A DNA stretch of 64,000 nucleotides from Plasmodium malariae (GCF_900090045.1 NC_041788.1:186001-250000), one strand, 5' to 3'. Positions 39,001 to 52,493 are shown, numbered from the stretch's first letter. Made by a program: numbers and translations. The notes: generated by a model from the sequence alone, not told the origin.

Positions 39001-40414
39001 AACAAATTCTATATGTAACGTTTAATTCTATTTGAATTTACAGAGCAAAAATATATAGTTATATTACATTCAATCACTTAATGAACTTATATATATATAT
39101 ACACTTTATACAAAATATTATATTTATATCTTTTATAACTGAACAATTTATGGGTATAAACTATATGCTTATACATTTCTATTATAAGATATCAAATTAA
39201 CAATAGCTAAATGAGATTATATTAAATAAAGCGTACTTTATATCAATTTACATTTATTAATTTTTATTTTATTAAAAAAATTAGCATTATTAGTACCACA
39301 ATATTGGTAGTTAGTAACTTATATTTTGCATGTTTTAAAATATCTCTAATACACTATAATTTCTATTTTTAGCACAAATATAGAAAAATACTCTTAATAA
39401 CGCAATCATAAAAATAAATATTTATTTTATTATACAAAATATATATATATATACCTTTGTTCCTCTTATATATAAATTAACATTTAATTATGTATAATTT
39501 ATTTTCAGATAATTATTGTTATTATAAAATAAAAAGAAGGATATTTATGTAAAGAACAACTATAAACTAGGAATGTTTTTTTATTTGTACAGTCTCTTTT
39601 TCAAATAAAAAAAAATAAATATAAAAGTATAATAAATATTTATTACATCTCATTATAATGTACTCTTAAGTAATTCCTATAAAAACGAATTAAAACCACA
39701 TTTTAAGTAACTAAAATATTAAATATATTCATCCATAAATTAATCTCTAATATTTATAAACCTCAAATTAATAATAATATATGTTTCATTTGTAAAAAGT
39801 ATATAATTTTATGACACACTTATAAATTCATTTATAAATCGTTAGAAAACTTGAACAAATATTACAAACGTTTTTGTATCAGATACGTATTATAATGCAT
39901 TTATCATAATATCATTTAATATAAATGTTAGTTAATTTCTATTTTACAAAAACCAACAAAAAAATACGCACTTATTTTTATATTATGTATAAAAAAGAAG
40001 ACATTTGAAATTATTATAAAACAAATTGTGTATTTTATCTAATAACATCACGCAATAATAATTTTGAACACACAAAAATTAAAAAATATGATAACAAAAT
40101 ATGTTCTTACATTTAGGAAACTAGAATATACCTACGCATATAACAAAATAATATATACTACACTTTTTTATATTACCTCTATGAAATGTCCATATATTTT
40201 ACAAATATTCTTAAGTATACATGTGTATATTATGATAAACTATTAAATTACATACAATCATTTCTTTTAAATAAAATTTATAAATTAAAACAGTCATATT
40301 TATTAAAGAATAATAATTCATACTTTTATGTTTTGTACAAAATTAGTTAAATGTATGTAAGTGGTATTATGAAAGATAAGTAATTCCATATACTTTTATT
40401 ATTATTCAATATTT
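36019..40414. other. AT-rich intergenic DNA, no gene seen
   Basis: Open frames at 36103-36291 (plus), 37047-37292 (minus), 37178-37381 (plus) and 40064-40246 (plus) are short, hydrophobic or Lys/Asn-rich, and lack splice partners or motifs. The 36103-36291 frame starts just 84 bases past the preceding stop and may simply be 3' untranslated sequence. I see no RNA gene or repeat of note apart from A/T runs. Confidence 0.5.
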
Positions 40415-41302
40415 TTAAGGATACGACTTATATTTTTTTTCCAAATTAAAAATTCTTATTTCATAGGAAATTAACTCATTATAACGAATTTTACGGCTAT
40501 TTTCTGTATCTATTATATATTTAAATATTTTTATAAAAGTATATAAAACATCCGATATAATTAAGACGGCTGAAAGTAGTAAAAATACAGAATTTACTTT
40601 AGCAAGCCGTATTAATATCTCTTTATAGGATTCCCATGATGCAATTTTTCCTATTACAGCAAAAAATATTGAACACACTAATCCTATCAATAAAACTAAA
40701 AACGGAAGAGCAACTGCTAAACCTATTTTTGTATACATCATTATGTTTGTATTTCTTTTATTAATTACCATGTTATTTCTATTTTTACCAAAGGAATCTA
40801 ATAAATTAAATATTTTTTTTTCAAAAAATAAATCCACAATATCAAGCAGAGAAAACCCCTCTTTCTTAGCTACTTTATTCCACTTCTTATTATTAAATGA
40901 TTTTTATTTTAATATATGTCCTTCTGATGAACTGTCCTTTTTACATTTAGATATATATCTGCTCTCATATAATGAATTATTACCTATACCATTATCTGAC
41001 TCATCTTTAGTTAATTTTGCAGCCATTGTGTACTCTCCCAATTGTCGATTATAACTTAGAGATAAATGACGATCCATATTGTAATTGTTATTGTGTGATT
41101 TACCATAGTTACTCTAACAAGTAAAAACGTAAAATTTATTACATATAAAGATATTCATTTCCTCACTAATAAAATATTTAAAAAAAAAATAATAATTTAA
41201 AAAATATAAGAATATCAAATTGTTCTTATAATGACATATCCAAAAAAAAGCCGTAAATATAAGGGTCTTAATAAAAATGAGGAACTTAAAATGTTACATC
41301 AT
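40415..41302 (-). pseudogene. Broken two-exon exported two-TM protein gene
   Basis: Exon 2 runs 41113..40415 after a TGTTAG acceptor. It has one in-frame TAA at 40904-40906, with the frame unchanged on both sides. The exon 1 region (41302 to about 41216) keeps FLIFIKTLIFTAFFWICHY but has TAA two or three codons after its ATG codons, at 41294-41296, and no GT donor where relatives have one. Exon 2 keeps a standard export motif RQLGE (41033-41047) at exactly the place where the intact fam genes have RxLxx. Downstream are EKKIFNLLDSFGKN, similar to LEKKIF of the fam-l-like subgroup, and two membrane segments (LAVALPFLVLLIGLVCSIFF and FLLLSAVLIISDVLYTFI). It is a divergent relative of the fam proteins with three separate defects. 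Read-through of the exon 2 stop cannot be excluded but would not repair exon 1. Confidence 0.7.
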
Positions 41303-44300
41303 TTTAAATATCTTTAATTCTATTATATATTGACTAATAGAAATATTAAATATATTCTAAGTACTAAAAATGATATACAAAACTATTTATATTATTATTA
41401 TAGATTTAATGATTTTATATTAAATGCAATAAATTTAATATATGTTGAAATATATCATATAAAATATAACAAATACGGAGAGACTTAAAAATAGATTTAG
41501 AAGAAATCCTATATAGACATATAACAAAAACCATAAAATTAAATGAAAAATAAAAATGAAACCAAATGATAAAACTTTAAACTATTTAATTTAATTATTT
41601 AATAGTAAAGGAACGTAAAATTTGTTTTTGTCAATCGTTTTCAAAATATAAAAATGACATAAAGAAATAATAAAAAATTATAGATAAGATAAAATAAAAT
41701 TAAATATTAATAAATAGTCCATAAAAATTATTCATTCATTTAAAAGACAGTATAATATATAAAAAATGTGTACAAACACATATACAAGAGCAAATTATGA
41801 ACTTTATTACTATACTCAAGTAATAATTCTAATTTTATGCACATTTTTTTAAAAAATTATAAGGCATAACCTGATAATATTACTTATAATAACAACACAA
41901 ATAAAATAAAAAAACATAAAGTCAAGAAAAATATTTTATATTATAAAAAAATATACCACAGTATTGATCTAACAAAATATACATGTTCTTTTGTAAACTA
42001 TTATACATTAATAAAATAAAATATATATAACTAAAATATCTATGAATTATAGGCATATATTATAAAGCAGTAAAATATTAAGTATTATATTACTTTATAA
42101 TATTTTTAAAACATTATTATTTATATCTAATACAGAATAAAATTTATAGTAATTTAATAAAAAATTTTAGTAATCCATAAATTACATGCTTCTAATTAGC
42201 TCCAAAAATGCATATTTTGGGAAAAAACATTAATATAACTAAAAATTGAAAAACAAAAATAAATTAAGTACAAAACCGTTGTATTTAATCCAACAATATT
42301 AGAAGTATTTATAGCCATATAATATTACAAATGAAAGATAGAACGGAATATATATATAAAAAATATACAAGGATGATAAAAAAAAATTTTAAAATATGTA
42401 AGATTTACTAATTTTTCTTATTAAAAACTTTACAAAATATTCATAATACACTATTTTATAAAAATATAAACTGTTAAAAACGTACAATTAAGATGATATA
42501 TAAATAGTTATTATTTTCAAATAATATAAAAAATTCTTATAACAAGGAATGTATATTACGTCCTATCGTTTTTACTCTTTATGAATATTTTATATAGGGG
42601 ACTATTATTGTAAAATTATAGTATTCCAAAATATATTATAACTAATTAAAAAAAAAAAAATTATACCAAATTTATTCCAGTACGTTAATAAATAAATGAA
42701 AAAAATTAATAAATTTATAATAAAAAAAAAAAAATATATTATTATTAAAATTAAAATAATTATTTTTGAATTACTGTATGACAATGTAAAAATTGATATA
42801 TTATATTGTCACTTCATTACATTTTAGGTACATATTATAGCACTATACATGACCCTTCTTTAGTATACTTTAAACACTTTCATCCTTACATCCATACACT
42901 TTTTAAAGATTAAACAGAATTTTTTACCTAGAAAAAGGATTATACTTAATATTTCGTAAAAATTCCAAAAAGCAATATTTATTACGAAATAAATAAAAAA
43001 AATCATTAAGTTTTATATTATATAATAAAGTCAATATGTTAATTTGATCATATACTCAAACATTTTAGTGAATATTTATATTTCTCAAAATTTTTCTTTT
43101 TTTTTTGTATATTTAAAGATTCAATAACAAATAAGTATATATAAAATAATTTATATTTGGGCTTCAGTTAAAGCTATATTTATATTTTTGTAAAAAAACA
43201 AAATTTTATAATTTAAGGACGCTGAATTTTATTTTCATATATCATATATACTTTTTCCTGTTGAATTTTTTTTTTTCATACAAATAATTATATTAAATTT
43301 TTTAATTAAGAACTCTTTTTAATTCATTGTATTCCTTACAGTTATAACATATTATAATAATAAAATTTTCAATAACATATTTAATATGAATGTTGCGTTA
43401 TTTGTGTATTTAATAAATGTATTATTTGATACAATGATTGCAATATCCATGAATTTTTTGTTATACTCATAAGCAGCGCTAGAGTTACGAAATTCTGTTT
43501 TATTCAAGATATAATATAAAAAAAGAATATACATGTCTTTTTCTTTGTAAATAAAAAAACTTTTTTATAGATGATAATATATTCTTTAATCAATAATTAA
43601 CATATATAATTTATTATAAAAATAATTATTCTGAATTATAATTTATGATTCAGATAATGATTATCTATTGAGGAATTTATAAGGCTATTAATTTACGCGC
43701 TATTTTTCTCGTTATAGATAGATTTAATGGATTCAAAAATTCAGACATATTTTTATGTTAAATAGAAATATAATATATATCTTATATTCAAGGTTTTAAA
43801 AAAGCATAAAATGTAGTAATTATACAATGTTGTGAGTATAACGATAATAAATAAAATGGATTGTCCACTATAGTTTTAATTCTCATTATATTTTAGAACC
43901 CCAAATTATTGGTAATCATCAAACATTTAATTTTCTTCGTATGATGCATATTATTTTTGTACGTTCTAAGTAATACTATTTAAAAAAAAAAAAAAAATTA
44001 GTAATATATATTATTAATAATATAATTCTTTTATTACTGTAAATTCGATAATTGATCTATTACTCATGAATTAAATTATTCATTCTATCTAATGTAAATT
44101 TTAGTGATATACAAAAATAAAAGTACATATATCATTAAGATATTATTTATAAATGTTCTATTACTTAATCCAAAATAAATGATATTTAGAAAGGAGTCCA
44201 ACAAATTATCTTTCAGTTTTTCTTAATTTTTGTCCAATAATTTAATCTTTTAATGATATATTAAATAAAATATATAGATTGCTAAAATATAAATTTTCAG

Positions 44301-45153
44301 TATAATATATATTCAAGTAATTAGTGAAAGATTAAGCACTACCATAAATACAAAAATAATATAACAGTTGGCTTAAAAGTATCATTTAATTGAAATTATT
44401 TAGAAAACCCAAGTTTGTAAGTAGTTGTTTACAATCCATAAATAAAAGTACATTATTTTATTATATATTTATAATTTCACACTTTGAATATGTAAAAAAC
44501 TAAATCTGTTAAAAAGCTTTTTACAACCAGTACCTTTTATAAAATATTTCTCATAAAACATATTTTATAAAATAAATATTAACAATATTTTTTGGTTAAA
44601 ACAAAATTTTTATAGGTACCATTGTCACCTAGTTTATTAATATACAGTCTCTGAAATTAATAACGACTTATTTATCGTTAGTTAAACAATAACAACGCAT
44701 TTTCTTAGTTACATGAGTAAATAATCATTTAAGAGTAGATCCATATAAAAATTGTAAAACAAAAAACTTTAGTAAAGTAGAAATTAACAGCATCCAATGC
44801 AATTATATGAATTATTCCATTATATATTAATTTTAACTCATGTATGTATGTATCTATCTATATATATATATACATTATGCATAAAATCAACTTTTAGATG
44901 CAGATGCATATATGAAGAAAAAATATTTACTTAAATTAAAGTCATTTCTTAAATACAAATTGAAAAATATACAAACAGACAAGAACTCAAATTATCAAAA
45001 AAATAGAAAACATATATTTTTACTGTTTTCTATAAAAAAGCCAGTATGCTTAGATGTATTTATAAAATATAAATAATTATTGTTATAGTTACGTAGTGTA
45101 TCATTAATGATATGTTTATATATGTTAAATTCATCTTTACAGGAGAACACATA
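41303..45153. other. AT-rich intergenic DNA, no gene seen
   Basis: No supported gene was found. The 60-codon frame at 43352-43534 (minus) has no signal, partner exon or motif. The shared fam 3' flank of the next gene lies at 44540-44720. Confidence 0.55.
44545..44715. repeat. Shared 3' flank module of the fam gene at 45154-46110
   Basis: A segment ACATATTTTATAAAATAAATATTAA at about 44568-44592 is almost identical to one at about 54325-54350 beside the fam remnant. An AACGCATTTTCTTAGTTA segment about 100 bases further on recalls the ACATTTTCTTAATAA of the block at 1681-1860. The distance to the stop codon is about 570 bases. Confidence 0.5.
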
Positions 45154-46110
45154 TTACTTCTTATTTAATCTTTTTCTAAACTTTACATTTTCATATTTTA
45201 TAACTTTTTTATAGTAGTAAATCATTCCTAATATAAATGTTAAAACAAATATAAGAAGAAGTACTCCATAAAAGAAAATAGATAATACACATACTTTATT
45301 AATATTGCCCGATGAAACTTCGCCTAACAATGAAGTCAAATGTCCTCCTACTCCCAACACATCATCGCCTCCATTTCCCGTTGGGTATAACAATCTTAAT
45401 AAACCTAGCAATCCACCAGCTTTAAATTTCTCTAATGAAAGATCTAATATGGGTAGTATCAATATCAAGATAAATAACAAAAGTAAAGCAATTCGTATTC
45501 TTCGTTTTTTACGTGCTAACTTTTTATATACCTTATAGTCAATATTCTTGATATTTTTAACATAATCTTCATTATCAAGTTCTTTAAATATTTTTTTCTC
45601 AAAATCGAAATACTTTTTTGTTTTAGTTAAACCACATTTATTTTTTTCAATATTTTTTCCATATTCCTCAATATACAATGAACTTCTACAAGATTGTTTG
45701 TGTTTTCCTTCTGTTCCTTTTTTATTATTAGATATATATATTTTTTCTTTCACTTCATTATTTGGCATTTCTTCTTTAAAATTTGCATTACTTGAATCCT
45801 TACCCTGTTTACATTTTGCTAATAATCGATCATTTCTATTGTATAATTTTCTACAAATATTGCATTTTTCTTCCAAATTATCATTTAAAGTGCTCTAAAA
45901 AAAAAAGAAAAAAGTAAATATTTTATATTTAAATGAAAAAATATTCTCATTTAAAAAAAAGGCTTTAATATAAATAAATAATTATAATATAAACAACACA
46001 AATATCTTTGAATAACACCATAATACCAAGTCATTGTAAAAGTGATATATCCAAGGTAAAAGTATAAACGTTGAAATTTTAATAAATAAGAACACAATTT
46101 TTTGTTCCAT
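45154..46110 (-). CDS. fam-l-like exported two-TM protein with Gly-rich loop
   Basis: Two exons: 46110..46027 (28 codons, starting MEQKIVF, one codon shorter than its relatives) and 45894..45154 with TAA, giving about 274 residues. The donor is TTG/GTATTA and the acceptor TTTTAG/AGC, in phase 0. Exon 1 is the signal-anchor with LPWIYHF. RLLAK lies at 51-55. The subgroup block is KKYFDFEKKIFKELDNEDY near 121-139. Membrane segments lie at about 162-181 and 230-255. The loop between them is Gly/Leu-rich (GGLLGLLRLLYPTGNGGDD) and lacks the Cys seen in the members at 5.9 and 18.0 kb. The tail is YYYKKVIKYENVKFRKR. It sits 3 kb from the gene at 48111-49087, of the same subgroup, so this pair is not a mixed doublet. 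Opposite-strand open frames over it are shadows. Confidence 0.85.
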
Positions 46111-48110
46111 CATAAATTTTTCCAATGTTTATTATATATTCAGAAAAATTATATTTATAATAAGTATTATATATTCAACCTAATATAGTACTATAAATTT
46201 TTTTTCAGTTGTTTATTATTTCATCATAGAAAGATAGTAATATTTATATATGTAAAATGCATTTCACAGTAAGTGCAAAAATTAATTTCCTTTATAAATA
46301 TATAATAAATTTTTAATATTTACGTTATGAACAGAGAAATAGCTTTTAATAAAATTCTATAATTTTAATTTATTCATAAATATTCAAAAGGTATAAGTTA
46401 ATTATTCAATATAGTATAGTAATTACTACTTTTATTTGTAGAAAATTTTCATTGTAAAAAAAAAATTTATGATATATTAATATTTTTAAATACTCACTTA
46501 ATTTACAGTATAAGGCGTATATAACATAGATCTATTGCCATATGTTATATATTTGGATAGGAATTCCTAATTTTAAAGATGTTTTCCTATTATTAAATCT
46601 AATATCTATGATATTACACTTCGAAAAAATCATATATTTAATTTATAAAATATTAGCTAATATAAAAAATACAATAATTGTAATAATTAATGAAGTAGCT
46701 AATAGATTGTAAAACTTTTTTGGTTTTGTGTAATATAACACATTTATTATTTGCCACATAAAAAGGTACTTGAGGTTAATTTTTACAATATATTTAGAAA
46801 GTTCAATTTATAAGGTACTACTCATTTTACGAAAAATTATATATACATTAAATGTAAATAACGATTTATTTTTTATATTTTAGTAATATTTTTAAAAAAT
46901 TTAATCCCTAATAAAATTTAAATTGCACCATTATTTCTAAATGGATATCTTTTGAATTAATCCACCTAATATTTTTATTCCTTATCCACATATGTATATT
47001 TGAAGAAATATTAATATATTAGAAAAATAAAACAAAAGGACACAGTGAAATAAGTATTTGAATATTTCATATAATTACCATAATTTTAAAAATTCAAAAT
47101 AATATAAATTTACTTACAAAATTAATATAAAGGTTATTTAATCTAAATTAGAAATAAGAAAGTATAACAATATGATTTACAAAAATATAATATTCAGTAA
47201 TTTTTGTATTATCCATTTTAGAGAAAATATATTAGTTTTTGTTTAGACTCTTACAAACTTATTTTGTTAAAAAGATAATTTACATATACGTATTAAAAAA
47301 AAAATACAAATAAATAAAAATTATTTTTTTTAATAACATATATAGCAAAAAAAATGATCTCTTCGAATATTTCTGCTCTATTTGTGGTGTAAACCACATA
47401 ATGACAATTATAAAATCATTATATGCCCAAAAAATTACTGTAAAAATACTAAATAAAATATTATTTTATTTTTCTTCTAAAAAAATATTATTTTTTCTGC
47501 GAATAAATTAAGAAATTAACATAGGAGAAAAAAAAATGATATTTCGAATACTATTATATAATTCAAAAAAAAAAAAAATATATATATATATATGTACAAT
47601 GCATATAGTAGTTTCCTTTCATTATACAAAAAATAAATCACATTAATTGTTAATTTAAGAATAATAATTCATTTTATTTATAACCATAAAAAATAATAAT
47701 TTTATACTAGAAAATAATAAAAAAAGTAATTCAGCAATATTTATACTTAACATTTAAATTAGTAAATGAATTCAATAAAATAACATTAACTATTCCATTA
47801 TATATTAATCTTAACGTACAAATATATATTTTTCGTTGAAATTTACATAAATATAGAAATACATATATTAAACCATAATATATAATACAATTCAAGAAAT
47901 ACATTAAATTACAAATGAAAAAACTTCCAAACATACAAATTTACAAAAAAAAAAGAATCCTTTTTTTTTGCATTTATGTATATATATGACTACATATATG
48001 CATGTTTATATTTAAAATATATGCAATTATTCATATATTTAATGTTTCATTAAAGATATTACAGGTAGTACATAACATTAAATGCTTCTTTACACAAATA
48101 AACATATTCC
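46111..48110. other. AT-rich spacer between two fam genes
   Basis: No gene was seen. The shared 5' flank is weak at about 46500-46560. A TA-repeat 3' flank lies at about 47570-47640, about 540 bases past the stop codon of the next gene. A 67-codon minus frame at 47731-47934 lies within the 3' flank and is not supported. Confidence 0.5.
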
Positions 48111-49087
48111 TTACCATTCATTGAACTCTTCTAAGAATTTAATTTTTTTTTGTTTTATAACATTTTTATAATAATAAAAAATTCCTTGTATAATTATAAT
48201 ACCTAATATTATGATAGGTAAACAATATATGAGAACACCAAATATTTTATATCCTATAAATTTATGTTCATTACATGCAGAGGACATTAAATTGGTAAAA
48301 AATCCCCTAGATTCACCACCCCCTTGGGGTTTTGGGGTATTAGATCCTAATAAACCACATAATATACCTAATAAAGTGCCAGCATTTTGAAATTTCCCAA
48401 ATGATAAATCTACTATAGGTAAAACTAATACCAATATAAACAATAATAAAAGTAAGCAAAGTCGCAAACCGTATTTTTTACGTTTTAATTTTTTGTAATC
48501 CTTATCATTAATCAACAACATTTTTTTAAAAAAATCTTTATCACCGAGTCCATTCATTATTTTTTTTTCATAATGATTATATGACTTATGAAACATGGTG
48601 TTTTTATTTTTCATAAGTTGCTTAATCAATTTTTCCTTATATAATAAACTTCTATATAATTTTTCTTTTTTTTCTTCGATCCATTTTTCATTATCAATTA
48701 TAAGCGATTTTTCGCTCTTTCTTTTTTTGCTATATGGCATCTTTAATTCTAAATATCCAACATACGGATAAATATCCTTTACATAAATTCCTAGTAATCT
48801 ATAACTTCGTGTATCTAATTTTCTGCAAAAACCATATTTATTATTCAAAAATTTGTCAAATCTGCTCTAAAAAAAAAAAAAAAAAAAGTAAATATTTCAT
48901 ATATGAATAGATAATTATTCCCATTCTAAAAAAAATAAGTAATAAAAATAAATGATAAAAATGTGATTAATATGAATGCTCTCAAGAAGTTTTATCATAC
49001 CATGGCACTGTAAAAATGACACATCCAAAATAAAAGGACATACTTAAAAGTTTTGATAAAAAAGATAAACCTAATTTTTTGTTCCAT
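48111..49087 (-). CDS. Divergent fam-l-like exported two-TM protein
   Basis: Two exons: 49087..49001 (29 codons, starting MEQKIRF) and 48866..48111 with TAA, giving about 280 residues. The donor is ATG/GTATGA and the acceptor TTTTAG/AGC, in phase 0. Exon 1 is the signal-anchor with LFWMCHF. RLLGI lies at 52-56, so the fifth position is neither acidic nor basic. The usual LEKKIFKELDY is replaced by NHYEKKIMNGLGDKDFFKK (near 126-144), and the polar region lacks the common NNEK/KQS motifs, so this is the most divergent intact member. Membrane segments lie at about 164-182 and 235-261. The loop holds NTPKPQGGGESRGFF and two Cys (C172 in LCGLL, C227 in ACNEH). The tail is FYYYKNVIKQKKIKF. Function is unknown. 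Confidence 0.83.
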
Positions 49088-52000
49088 CTTATAGCCACTA
49101 ATATTGTAATATATAAAATAAAATAAAAAATAACGTCACATTCTATACTTCCTACAATAACAAAATGCCTCTTTTATTTTTTTTAATACTTCTCAAAAAA
49201 TTAACATATATAGAATAATTTAATACATAGTAAAAAAAAAAAAAAAATACCTAAAAAAGGATTCTTTAAAATTTCATAATTAATATTATATATAATAAAT
49301 TAACTTTAAGTAATATAACACAATTTCAATTCATTTATATATGTACACAACGTATAATTTAATTATATAATAGAGTGATTAAATAAATTTTTTTTATTAT
49401 TTTTAATTAATAGGAAATATTTAATTTATTTACAACATACAATGTATAAAATATAGGTATATGTCATCATTATAGATATTTCTAGAATAATTACTATTTT
49501 TAATTTTTGTTACTAATTATTCTAATCTTAAATATATTATATTTAGGGAAATATAAATATTATTCTTAAAAAAAATATTAATATTTACAACATTGAAACA
49601 AACAAAATATTAATAAATTCAGAAAATATATGTTTTATGTAAAATTCCGTGTTTTAGTAATTATAACACATGCATTATTTTATAACATATAATATAATTA
49701 AAAAATTAAATTTATTATATACTACCTAATTTATGAATATATATATATATTTTAATGTAATATAATAAATTATTTTTTATCTTTGTGCATTAATTTTTGA
49801 AAATTATTATATTTATTTAATTTTAATTTATATTATTATTTGTAAATGACATATTTTTAAATTCATTACTTTTTCCTTTTTTTTATTAAACCTATATATT
49901 TAGAAAAAATGGGAATATAAGCAAGTGTAATAAATGAATATAATGTGCTATTTCCATAATAATCTTGATTGAGTATTGTATTTATTTAACTCCATCATGA
50001 AAAAGAACTCATATTTTTTGTTATAAACTTATAATATGATATATATTTGAATAATATTTATAAAGAAAATTTAAACCAACAATTACATATCTTCTCAAAT
50101 ACTATCACTAATACAGGTATCATTTAATTTAATTTTGGTATACTTATTAATCACAATTAACGATCTCTCACATACATTATTACTAAAAATTAAAATAATT
50201 CTAATATATATGATATATCTTACAAATATTCGGAAATACAAACTAAAATTAATTTATAGACACGTGTGCACTTTTTACAGTAAAGAATATAATTATGTAC
50301 AGTATTATAACATTAAATACTAAGGGAAAAAAAAAATGTATTTAGGAATTTACTGAAATTTTGTTTTATTAAAAATTCTGTCTAATCATTATATTATGTT
50401 CTTTTAATTTATAAAATTTTCCAATGATACAAATAGAATTATCCCCCCATTAAATTATTAATTTAATTATTTATGTGAACCGATACTAATACTTTATCCA
50501 TTATTATCAATTTTATTATTTTTTAAATTAGCAAACATATTTATTAACTGTTTATATTATTTACTATATCTTTTAAAAACCTAAAACTACAATTATGTAT
50601 TATATATGAAAATTTTTTAATATCTTGTTTATATTTTTTCTAAATCTTCGTCTTACTGTATCAAACACAAATTGAAATTATAAAAATAATATATTTCTCT
50701 TCTTTTAATAAATACAATAAAAATGAACTTATACTAAAAATTATACATTTACTTGTTAGCAACTTGTTAATTGTTGTACTACATTACAAAAATAAAATGT
50801 GTTATGTCAATGAAATATTAAAAGTTAAAATATCAGGAAATTAATGTATGTATATAATACATTTCTTATTTATAAATATAATATTTGTCACATTATTATG
50901 ATTTCTCTAATTGTACTATATTAAGTATTTAACATACAAATTTTATTAAAAATTTCCAAAAATTAAATGAAATTTATTTATTATTTAATGAACTATTCAA
51001 ATGTATTGAATACATTTTATATTGAAGCAAACACATATATCATAATGTGCACTAACGATTAATGTAATTCTTCATTATCATATATTTATTAAAGCCTAAT
51101 ATAAAATTACATTTTACACAAATGATCCATTTTTTATTCATATATTTTTATATAGTTTCATCTCCGTACGAACTAGAGCAATATTTTTATATGTATGTTT
51201 ATTATACCATATTTTAATTGTATTAATAATGTATTTAATATGCATTTATTTCTAAAAATTCAACACATGTAATACAATTTCAACAAAACATTATATAATA
51301 CTCAAATAGATGCAAATCGAGTTATAAAGACATAATATTCGTTTGTTCACATGCTCTTAATGTGTGACATATATATAACTTTAAACTATTGATTATATAA
51401 AAAATAAAAAAGGATTTATGGTCTTTTTTTAACTTTCGTATATTATAAAATTATTATTTTGAGTAGTAATAAATACCTATTCAATATATTGTTTTATAAT
51501 TAAATGTAAAAGAAATACAATAACATAATAAGTATTAACCTGTTATCATGCACATAATTCATCACTCACAATATCTCGCAACAAAAAAATAAACAATAAA
51601 ATGAACCCTAAAAAGAACTATATATATATTTACATTTCTAATTAAAGTTATACAGCTTTAAGTTGAAAAATTCTAAAAACTATATTCACATATGATATTC
51701 CAAAAAAATTGTAATAAATTAATTATTAAGCATATATTGTTATATTAAATACCATATATATGATATGAATAATTTATGTACATAATAGGAACATACACGC
51801 TTTTTTTCTATTAAATATATATAATAATTAATTATTCTAAGAGCTCCTCTAATTAAACTAAACTATTTGTAGAAATAATTTTCTAAAGCGCACTATGATT
51901 TAGCATATTATTAATCTCGCCCATTTTTAGGATTTCTTAAATATTACTTAGGTTAGAAGATAATTATAGATTTTTATAAATGTGAACACAATACATAAAC

Positions 52001-52453
52001 CCATTATATATTGTATCGTTCCAAAAAATGCAGAAAACTCAAATATATATGTTATTGCTAATTAGAATGAAATAATATTAAATAATACAACACAAAAAAA
52101 TTATCTTTTTCTATGTAAAAATATTTTTAATTTTCCCATTTTAATCTTTCAAACGTCAAAAACTTATTTCACTTTTATGCTTCAACGGGTGATATAATCC
52201 TAATTCATTTTGATTATGATTCATCTTTAGAAATATACATTATTGTAAAATATATTTTCTATATTTTCCATAATAAACTTCTATATTTTTCAAACGTACA
52301 GTTTTTAATGTGTCACAATTTATTTTTATGTTATTTACGAAAGTTCGTTCTAATAATTTCCTTATAGATATAAAACATTGCTATAATCTTCAATACTATA
52401 TATTATCATACTATAGTTCTTTGTTCTTATAGCTTCAGTTTTCCAAATAAATT

Positions 52454-52493
52454 ATGTTATTCATTACATTCTTCACCATCCTCTCACTTTCTG
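52454..52493 (+). other. Possible orphan signal-peptide exon
   Basis: An ATG opens the frame MLFITFFTILSLS and runs straight into a G/GTAAAG donor, the shape of a short Plasmodium signal exon. A TCAG acceptor near 52573 would continue in frame as DLKINALHI and then stop. No larger second exon is visible on the plus strand, so this is either a decayed gene or chance. Low confidence. Confidence 0.2.

Noticed and set aside
40743..41054. A 103-codon plus-strand open frame
   Set aside because: It is antisense to the broken exported-protein gene, whose minus-strand reading has a signal exon, export motif and membrane segments.
45305..45898. Plus-strand open frames over the fam gene at 45.2 kb
   Set aside because: They are exact shadows of exon 2 on the other strand; the minus-strand frame has the export motif and membrane segments.
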